This document shows, piece by piece, positions 56,868 through 64,000 of a stretch of DNA of 64,000 bases (position 1 is the first letter of the stretch; every line of letters begins with the position of its first letter). This DNA is from Nemertoderma westbladi. Lineage: Eukaryota; Xenacoelomorpha; Nemertodermatida; Nemertodermatidae. The stretch lies in NCBI GenBank assembly GCA_032718475.1, contig JAUCBJ010009140.1, positions 52,488 to 116,487 on the forward strand, written 5' to 3'. A program made the translations under genes and the position numbers. Below the pieces are notes generated by a model that saw nothing but the letters and a program-made list of their open reading frames with translations, searched no databases and had not been told where the DNA came from.

Positions 56868-58310
56868 TTATGTGGTTGCACGTACTGTGTATTGAGTGTG
56901 GGGTGTAATTGCTGGATGAAATGTTTCTTTGCATGTGCGAACTATACGAATTGTGAATGGCTGTGCGATACTATGTTGTCCAGGGTGTTCATCGCGAAAA
57001 TGCTCACCAATGGCTTCCTTGCGATTTCTGCAGCGAACGGAGCTGCGATGCTGCATCATTCTGTTCCTGAGGCGCCCGGACGTCTCCCCTATGTCATTCT
57101 CTACCCGCTGAAGGCACAAAGTGCAGGTTATTTCGTAGATTACGTTGCGTACAGTACAGGGTTTCACCCCGCAGGTGATGCATGTGTAACATTCTGTGTT
57201 AGTTGGTGCTGGGCAAGTGGCACCTGTGAGACTGGCTCTGACCAGCTGTTTCTTTAATTTGGGACCTGGGGTGTGTACTACTCTTATGTCTCCTCTGAGG
57301 TTAGACGTACTAACTATGCGTTGCACCTTTCTACGTAAACCCTCGTTGATGAAAGGTAATACTAGAGGTACTGGGGAACCATTTCGTGGGGTGTTCATGC
57401 GTGTGGGGTGCGGGGGTGCTCCACTGAGTTCGTTATGTATTAATTTGTGGATCATTGAAACAGGGTAGTCATTGTCCGTGAGAATTGTATTAATTTTGTC
57501 AAGGCTACGCTCACTTCCTTCCAACGTGTTGCTGTTGCGTATGGCTCGCTTGATGGCAGACCTAGCAGTATTGGTTATTATGTTACGGGGGTGGCAGCTA
57601 AAAAAGTTGAGAAATATACCTTTATTGGATGGTTTGATATACAGTTCGAAATTGATTTGTCCTGCGTTATTAATTGTTGTGGTTACGTCTAAAAAAGGGA
57701 TACTGGTGTAAGATTGTTCCATAGTGTACTTAAGGGTCGGGTGGCAGCCATTGAGGTAATCGAGAAACTTACTAAGTTCCTCTTCCCCATGTTGCCAGAC
57801 GGCCCACCCATCGTCATAGAATCGAAACCAACATGCAACCGATAAGCTATAATTATTTAAAAATTCGGATTCCTTAACATGAATATATATTACCGCGAAA
57901 TGCGCGGCTAAACGTACACCCATTCCCATCCCATCCTTCTGTTGGTAAAATTTACCATTGAACCAGAAAAAAGTGAATTCTAGGCTAATTTTGAGAAGTC
58001 CGTAAAACTCAGGCATCTCCATACCGAACATATTGATATTGTGTCTATGTTTATTAACAAAGTCCGAAACTAGGTTAATTCCCTCTTGTACGGGAATATT
58101 GGAATCGGGAAACCATCCAATAAAGGTATATTTCTCAACTTTTTTAGCTGCCACCCCCGTAACATAATAACCAAGACTGCTAGGTCTACCATCAAGCAAG
58201 CCATAAGCAACAGAAACACGTTGGAAGGAAGTGAGCGTAGCCTTGACAAAATTAAATTTCTCAAATACTGATTTTGTGATACAGTCGCTCAATTTTAATT
58301 TGTATCTCAT
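56868..58310 (-). CDS. PLE polyprotein remnant: reverse transcriptase plus GIY-YIG endonuclease
   Basis: A 480-codon open frame. Residues 1-70 come from the inverted segment and neighbouring repeat, not from native PLE sequence. The RT core covers about 72-300: the motif-B-like DGMGMGVRLAAHFAVIYIHV (126-145), the catalytic-type FYDDG (164-168), IPFLDVT (204-210) and the IKPSNKGIFLNFFSCHPRNI block (225-244). A cysteine-rich linker (C366, C374, C377, C380, C385) precedes GIY-YIG (388-440): NVIYEITC and NDIGETSGRLRNR, where the second half has D in place of the usual Y, then H421 and E437. In the family, the RT copies the element RNA and GIY-YIG nicks the target. The frame is intact over the RT and GIY-YIG, but the truncation means it is probably inactive. 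Confidence 0.75.
   Translation of the reverse strand: MRYKLKLSDCITKSVFEKFNFVKATLTSFQRVSVAYGLLDGRPSSLGYYVTGVAAKKVEKYTFIGWFPDSNIPVQEGINLVSDFVNKHRHNINMFGMEMPEFYGLLKISLEFTFFWFNGKFYQQKDGMGMGVRLAAHFAVIYIHVKESEFLNNYSLSVACWFRFYDDGWAVWQHGEEELSKFLDYLNGCHPTLKYTMEQSYTSIPFLDVTTTINNAGQINFELYIKPSNKGIFLNFFSCHPRNIITNTARSAIKRAIRNSNTLEGSERSLDKINTILTDNDYPVSMIHKLIHNELSGAPPHPTRMNTPRNGSPVPLVLPFINEGLRRKVQRIVSTSNLRGDIRVVHTPGPKLKKQLVRASLTGATCPAPTNTECYTCITCGVKPCTVRNVIYEITCTLCLQRVENDIGETSGRLRNRMMQHRSSVRCRNRKEAIGEHFRDEHPGQHSIAQPFTIRIVRTCKETFHPAITPHTQYTVRATT
57490..57635. repeat. Inverted repeat arm 1 (146 bp, inside PLE ORF)
   Basis: Inverse-complementary to 58110-58255 over 146 bp with about seven mismatches noticed by eye. 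Begins ttaattttgtcaaggctacg and ends ttattggatggttt. Confidence 0.9.
58110..58255. repeat. Inverted repeat arm 2 (146 bp)
   Basis: Inverse complement of 57490-57635, spacer 474 bp. The junction at 58255/58256 leads into the repeat shared with 24052-24139. Confidence 0.9.
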
Positions 58311-58352
58311 AACTGGGCATCGTGCTGCGCGAAGGCCCCACGAACGTGTTAC
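58256..58352. repeat. Dispersed repeat shared with 24052-24139
   Basis: Same sequence as described at 24052, same orientation, with scattered differences (gatacagtcg against gatagaattg). Here it forms the extreme 5' end of the PLE open frame. Confidence 0.75.
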
Positions 58353-59690
58353 GCCCTGGGGGCTCTCTCATTTACCTGATATCAGACATACAGGCGCACC
58401 GCACACAAAGCTTTTGTCGGTCCCAGCAAGTTAGCCTCCTGCTGTGTGATCTAGAAGATAACTCGCCATAACCTGCCAATCAGATGACTTGAACAAATGT
58501 GTTCACATGTGATCACATTGGATGAAATCTGCTTTTTCTGGTGGCCTGTACTGTATAATGGAATGGGTAATGGGGAATACAGTTATATAATTTTGAAGAT
58601 CTGTATAATTATTTATATCTTATACTAGAAAATAATTAATATACTTTAAGAGGCAGGTTAAAATTGCTAATTATACCCTAATCAACTTAATTAACTAATT
58701 AACTGCTATTATCTTAGCTTCGCGAAGGCCACACGGAAATTCGACTTGGAAAATTTCAAAACTTTGGCCAGACTACATGTGTACCTTGTTTGGTTAAATT
58801 TCATTAACATTTGACTGAGTTATTAGTAGTAATGGTTACCCCATTTCTGCGACAGTTGGACCAACTTCACACCTTTGGTGTTAAGTAGGTCATTAATTAA
58901 TAAATAAATTAATTAATTGGTGGATTAAACAATTAATTAATTACTTAATCGATTGATTTGTATCAAATAATGTTGCCAAAAGCAATTTAATTTGACGCAA
59001 GTCAATCAGATAGGGAACGCGCGATGAATAGATAGTATTACAGTAGGTACAGTAGATAAAATATACAATACAATAGGTACCATACAGTACAATATACAGT
59101 ACATTTGTATTATTTTTGTCATACAGTAGTAGGTAATGGTAGAATGAAATAAAACGACGCGGCGGGGCTCAACACATAATTTACCCTCACAGGAAAATAC
59201 GTGGGCCAGTTTGGCCCTGACTCAGTCCCCCAATAATCTGAGGCTGTTGGGCTCTTATTAGACGTAGCAATATTAATCCCACTGAATCCTACGTTGAGTT
59301 ATACTGTATGTCAACGCGTTGGTGGGTGTTGCACGAATTGTAAATTATTTAAACCTCCAGCTTCGTTATCATGTAAGAGTGGAAACCATAGGTTTACGAC
59401 TTACGCGCCAGCATTAACCCCGAATCGCACATAGGCCATTTCCGTTTCTTCAATATGTTTGGATATGATGTACTGTAGTAACTTTTATTGAGCATTTAAA
59501 TGAAATAACTAGTTTCTATAGCAACAGAAAAACTTATTATTTTGGCTTCAATTATAGGGTTGCTCGTTATTCGAAAACTTCCCTGACCTGGGGACCTGGG
59601 TAACCATATCAGACACTACAACTGCTCTACTACAACATTATTTAAATATTTGTGGATCTTGCCTTAAGCCAATTTCACTTACTAATTTAG
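58353..59690. other. Intergenic sequence, no gene seen
   Basis: AT-rich, including an attaatta-rich stretch (58885-58950) and a tacagta-rich stretch (59040-59130). No gene or RNA is supported. Confidence 0.5.
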
Positions 59691-59819
59691 TATCAAATGA
59701 ATATATTTCTTTCAATGATTCTACTTTTGGTCCAGGAGAAATACCGGCTCGGTCGTCGCCCGGGTCAACAAGGACTGCGTCCCTCAGTGGTACACCAGGC
59801 TGGGGTCGATAAATTGGCT

Positions 59820-60640
59820 ACTGGAACAGAAGACAGAGAAGAAAGAAGAACCAACCTGTTGAAATGTAAAAAGACACTAAAGATTGCTACAATGAACGCA
59901 CGCACGCTGAAAGCACATCTCAAACAGGGTGACATGGTCGCTCTGGCAATGGAATATAACATCGACATCATCTGCATCCAAGAACATCGGATTTGTCATG
60001 AAGACACTGCCATGAAGTACAGTGACATTGGAAATGGATGGACGTTAGTAACAAGCTCAGCAGTAAGAAACTCGGCCAATGCTTCAATTGGTGAAGTAGG
60101 AATTCTGCTAAGCCCATTTGCACTTAAGACCCTAAACAACATCGAATCTATAAATTCCAGGGTTATGATCGCAACATTTGATGGGGATCCCAAGGCAACA
60201 GTTATATGTTGCTACAGTCCAACCAATGCCTCAGAGCCAGAACAAGCAGTCAAGTTTTATGAAGAACTGACTGGACTTATAAAGGACATTCCGAAACACA
60301 ATGTTAAACTCATTGCTGGTGACCTGAATGCGCAAATTGGCCCAGAAGACATCAAGGGTTATACCTATAACACCAGTTCTAACAGAAATGGGTACTTACT
60401 TTTAGACCTAATGGAAGAATGTGAATTGATACCAACAAACAACACATTCGAAAAGAGTAAGGGGAAGCTATGGACCTTTCAATACCCTAATGGAACCAAA
60501 GCACAACTGGAGCAATAGGCTGCCACTGGAGAGCCAAAGGCTCGACAGAGTCTTATTAGGAATAAATAATGCAGCCTTTTTAACGGAACATGAGAACCAA
60601 CATAAACACCAAAGTAAAACCTAATACGACAACCACTATC
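59820..60640 (+). mobile_element. RTE-like LINE, copy 2 (endonuclease domain only)
   Basis: The sequence is homologous to copy 1 from about 59830 to 60270 (copy 1: 9645-10080) at very high identity, and continues past the point where copy 1 is deleted. The open frame at 59697-60518 (273 codons) begins upstream of the match. The endonuclease covers about residues 58-273: LKIATMNARTLK (61-72), CIQEHR (93-98), CCYSPTNAS (171-179), LIAGDLNAQIG (205-215, with the catalytic-type D and N), KGKLWTFQYPNG (255-266). The frame breaks at LEQ-stop where relatives continue into the SDHR motif, and no RT follows. It is a 3'-truncated, inactive copy. Confidence 0.85.
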
Positions 60641-61330
60641 TAGCAGTGGTCAGAAGTAGGCACTCTCCTTTGATCTTTTTTAGGTCGATTTTTAAAGGAT
60701 TTTTCCAGGAGAACGGCGAAAGCTAGAACGATTCTGTTTGCGCGATCTGGTAGATGGCCCTAGCGCGATAGCTAGGAGTTTTTGTGGAAAAAATCTGTTA
60801 ATTAATTAATTAGTAATTAGCGATTAAAGATTTCTAATTGATTTTTCTCGAAAAGTATTTGGTTTTTCCCCTAGCAACGGTGTTTTTTTTTGTTCATCTC
60901 GGTAAGATCTAAAAAAAGTTCAGTCATCGCTATGGCCCTCCTATTACTGTTAATTAGTACTAATTAGCCGAAAACTAATTAGCGTCGTAACTCGAAAACA
61001 CTAAGAGCTATGAAAAAACGTAACATCACAAAGTTGTTCGGAATTTTATTCTACACAAAAAAGTCTCTGGCGCCGATGCCGTATCTCCTACCGTTAATTA
61101 GTAATTAACTAATTACTTAATTACCTAATTGGCGGGGGGGCTTTGCCCCCCCGTCCCCCAAATCCTTATTCACAAGGTGTATCAAAGCGGTTTACTATTT
61201 TACAAATGATAATTATTCTAAAATCTTTTGAATCGAACTAATTAACGATTTTACTAATTAGTAAAGTTTCCCAAATTAATTAATAATTTATCCAATCCGG
61301 CTGCAATTAATTAAACAGCTGAGTCGTCAG
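60641..61330. other. TTAATTA-rich block with a G/C hairpin
   Basis: Dense taattaattaattagtaat-type sequence (60795-61310), separated by non-repetitive pieces. A perfect hairpin, GGGGGGGC-tttg-CCCCCCC, lies near 61134-61152. No gene. It may be an unclassified repeat family. Confidence 0.5.
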
Positions 61331-62000
61331 CCTGGTTTGATGAACTTGATGAAATCATAAAGTCAGTAGTTGCTGTATGCCATCTGACTGACTAAAACTA
61401 TATACCAAACACCTCTTGCCGGTAGCTATCTCCACAGTCTGTAGTGAGCACCGGTGCAGGTATGGTAGGCCTACATGTATGAGTCATATATAGTGGAGGT
61501 TCTTTTGGCAGATAGGCCTAGTCAAAACGTTACATCAGATGCCGTATTTTAGTCAAAACGTACCCTATCTTCATAGTGAGTTGAGTATTGTCAATACAGG
61601 AATATCCAAGTACCGGGTACTCCTGTACTTAGTATACCCATCTGCCCATGTACAGTAACTGGCTGACAGTTACCCTTAGTTTGTAGGCTATAGATGATTG
61701 ACGTTTCTAGCAATGTTCTTAACGTTGGGATTTTACTGGAAGTTATTAATACCATAGTTTACCCCAAAAAAACTAAAATTACCCAAATCGCACCAAATCA
61801 AAATAAATCTTATAACAGCAACACGGGCTATCTGACGATATGGATTAGATCAATGTAGCGGATAGTGACCATTGAAGGGCTTCTTATGCATGCAAAGGAA
61901 AATATGATCAGACCCAAATCACACAGTCAGACCTGATCTTTTGCTGATCAAATACCGGTAGGTGACTTTGCTGATATGCAGTAACATTTTACGGTACAAT
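61331..62000. other. Intergenic sequence, no gene seen
   Basis: Nothing recognised beyond scattered ccggta and aggccta motifs common throughout this genome's non-coding DNA. Confidence 0.45.
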
Positions 62001-62268
62001 TTGATGCGAAAATGTTTTGGCCAGTACTCTGAACCTTCCATTGGGGTCTCAGGTCACGCGCCTACCGTGGTCACTGTATCTGGCACCTGATTGGCTCAAA
62101 TATTCAAACGCTGAAAACTTACCTAGGCCTTGACAATTAGTGATAAGATTTTATGCGAATATGTTTTGGATGGTGTTCTGAATCTCGCGTTGAGGTCCCA
62201 AGTCACCCCACATACCGTGGTCATCAGATACGGCGCCTGATTGGCTAATTCTTTGAACGACGATAACT
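62001..62268. repeat. Diverged direct duplication (about 118 bp unit, two copies)
   Basis: Copies at about 62001-62119 and 62150-62268 share atgcga.aatgttttgg, ctctgaa.., gggtctcaggtcac / aggtcccaagtcac, taccgtggtca and gcacctgattggct / gcgcctgattggct in order. Considerable divergence indicates an older duplication. Confidence 0.75.
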
Positions 62269-62360
62269 CGAGTTTGCTTCACTTTGGGATGAAGTTTGAA
62301 GGCTAGGAATATTCTCTGGATGATGCCCCAACTCACTGATGATGTTTCATAGCTGTGACG

Positions 62361-63060
62361 ATGAGTTTAACTGGTGCATCGACTCTGCATACGAATTATC
62401 GAGCATGGCAATGAGTTTAACCACTGCGTCAACTCAGCGTACGAATTATCCTCCGTGTCAATGTGTTTAACCGCTGCATCGATGCCGCGTACGAATTATC
62501 CTCCGTGAAAATGAGTTTAACCACTGCGATCGACGCCGCGTACGAACTATCCTCCGCGACAATGAGTTTAACCGCTGCGTCGACGCCGCGTTCGAATTAT
62601 CGCTCCGTGGCAATGAGTTTAACCACTGCGATCGACGCCGCGTACGAATTATCGCTCCGTGGAAATGAGTTTAACCGCTGCATCGACGCCGCGTACGAAT
62701 TATCCTCCGTGGAAATGAGTTTAACCGCTGCGTCGATGCCGCGTACGAATTATCCTCCGTGAAAATGAGTTTAACCACTGCGACGACACCGCGTACAAAT
62801 ATCCTCCGCGACAATGAGTTTAACCGCTGCGACGACGCCGCGTTTGAATTATTGATCGTGGCAATGAGTTTAACCACTGCGACGACGCCGCATACGAATT
62901 ATTGATCGTGGAAATGAGTTTAACCGCTGCGACGACGCCGCATACGAATTATTGATCGTGGAAATGAGTTTAACCGCTGCGACGACGCCGCGTACGAATT
63001 ATTGATCGTGGAAATGAGTTTAACCACTGCATCGACTACACGACACGTACAAATTATTGA
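62361..63060. repeat. CpG-rich 50-bp tandem array (about 14 units)
   Basis: Units of about 50 bp: atgagtttaaccgctgc, then gacgacgccgcgtacgaatt, then an attgatcgtgga or atcctccgtgga segment. The units toward the right (62820-63000) are nearly identical and those at the left edge are more diverged, as expected for an array growing in its centre. CpG density is far above the flanks. The 99-codon + strand frame (62463-62762) is period-driven. Confidence 0.9.
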
Positions 63061-63534
63061 CTGCGCCTACGAATTTTATTGCTGGGACAACTTTACGAAT
63101 GAAATATTATCCTCGGCCACTAATGCAATAAATTAATATATAGTAATAATTTTTGCAATTTACGTAATTTACGTTTTGTAATTTTCAACAAATTTAAATT
63201 AAATTTATAGTACTGTAATGTTTTTGTTTTGTAATAATTTATTGTAATAAATGCCAATTAATCTCAATTTACTTCTTAGTTCAACCTCTTCCCTAGATAT
63301 AACTACTAAAGTTAAATAAGAAACACAATTATGTGCTTATCAAACCCCGCGGGATATATGTATTGGTTTTTTTTATTGGTATTATTGGTATTGTTTACAC
63401 AAATATTTTTTGGTAATTTTTTATTACCGGTATATATATAATTGTTCATTTAATTTTGTGTGTAAACGCTACGCCGACAACCACTGCTAACAATGGGAAG
63501 TATGAAAATGTATCCTGAGTTCGCGACTCTTGTT
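63061..63534. other. AT-rich sequence, no gene seen
   Basis: Poly-T and AT-rich stretches only. Confidence 0.5.
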
Positions 63535-63575
63535 TATTGTTTTGGTTAGAATAACCTTCCACTGTAACCCGATCC
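63535..63575 (-). repeat. 68-bp family core, inverted copy
   Basis: tttattgttttggttagaat and then ccactgtaacccg is the inverse complement of the core at 54225-54845. A second inverted copy lies at about 63868-63910, followed by aacctgttca. Confidence 0.65.
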
Positions 63576-63590
63576 GATTAATTTGTTTTA

Positions 63591-63730
63591 ACAATGGTTG
63601 TCGGCGTTGGTTGTCGGTTGTCGGCATTTTTACACCCTTTAATTTTGCAGTTGTGTATTAACAATGGTTGTCGGCGTTGGTTGTCAATTGTCGGCGTTTT
63701 TACACCCTTTAATTTTGCAGTTGTGTATAT
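63591..63730. repeat. Tandem duplication of a 70-bp unit
   Basis: Two back-to-back 70-bp copies begin acaatggttgtcggcgttgg and end cagttgtgtat; they differ at only a few bases. Each has an internal ttgtcgg repeat. A diverged partial copy (gcgtttacacctttgtaacg) lies near 63961. Confidence 0.85.
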
Positions 63731-64000
63731 TACAACAGGGCGATATCCATTCATTTTAATTTTTTTGTTATAAAACAGTTTTAATTAATGCAAAGTAGCA
63801 AATGCCACGCTGTTATCCAACAACCACAGCTGAATTTGAAACTGAAACCTGTGCTAATGACTCTCGTTTATTGTTTTGGTTAAAATGACCTTCCGCTGTA
63901 ACCTGTTCATTTACACTCATTTATAATTACCATTAATTAGTGCTAATTGGTTTTCAGCCTAGCGTTTACACCTTTGTAACGCCTGCATTTGTATTTAAGT

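Larger units (their letters stand above)
56560..58255 (-). mobile_element. Penelope-like retroelement (RT plus GIY-YIG), 5'-truncated, with inverted segment
   Basis: The element is read on the minus strand. Its coding part (about 58100 to 56868) has an RT core followed by a GIY-YIG endonuclease, the PLE arrangement. On the 3' side (56560-56640) the minus strand has ccctgatgaaggcctg and, about 50 nt on, gctgaaatattgg, phrases typical of PLE terminal repeats. At the 5' side, 58110-58255 is an inverted copy of 57490-57635 from inside its own coding region. Residues upstream of the RT core that PLEs normally have are missing, so this copy is truncated. Confidence 0.8.

Noticed and set aside
56832-57711. 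+ strand frames of 60-141 codons inside the PLE
   Set aside because: Antisense shadows of the RT/GIY-YIG frame.
62463-62762. 99-codon frame in the CpG-rich array
   Set aside because: Repeat-driven; the 50-bp unit shifts frame each time and no domain is seen.

Overview
The window is eukaryotic, almost certainly from an animal. It has AT-rich intergenic DNA, GT-AG splice boundaries, poly(A) signals, tRNA-derived SINE-like sequences, a LINE with endonuclease and reverse transcriptase (RT), a Penelope-like element (PLE) and a metazoan SLC49-type transporter. A marine invertebrate, perhaps a tunicate or other deuterostome, would fit, but the sequence alone does not fix the species. No bacterial signature was found. 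One run of 100 Ns (40823-40922) marks an assembly gap.

Tandem repeats dominate: by my estimate over half of the 64 kb. From left to right: a 16/19-bp satellite rich in CCAAT (1-6850); a 30-bp array (about 8690-9101); a 67-bp array (11918-14577); a second, long 30-bp array (15185-18655); a 63-bp array with higher-order structure (about 28925-49222, containing the gap); a third 30-bp array (50440-51956); a dispersed and tandem 68-bp family (54180-55850); and a CpG-rich 50-bp array (62361-63060).

Two ordinary protein genes stand between the arrays, both on the + strand and both open in one exon: a small secreted cysteine-rich protein (20805-21470) with a TATA box and poly(A) signal, and an SLC49A4/DIRC2-like lysosomal transporter (26039-27538). 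Mobile DNA includes two damaged copies of one RTE-like LINE (9650-11258 and 59820-60640), a PLE with GIY-YIG endonuclease (56560-58255) carrying a 146-bp inverted duplication of its own coding region, and several tRNA-derived SINE-like sequences.

The most interesting item is a family of at least three paralogous loci on the minus strand. Each has a Psq-like helix-turn-helix exon (9102-9257, 18656-18805, 51957-52115) that runs directly into a 30-bp array. Each array unit repeats the exon's own tail and its presumed 5' splice site. Downstream of the arrays lie homologous second exons (6849-7531, 14861-15118, and an isolated one at 24247-24393), all starting in phase 1. Phase and unit length agree so that splicing from any array unit would stay in frame and add a variable number of TDHPGIVYFP-type decapeptides. 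This is an inference that transcript data could test. A single-copy relative of the 67-bp unit at 21775-21975, in similar flanking sequence, shows the pre-expansion state of that array.
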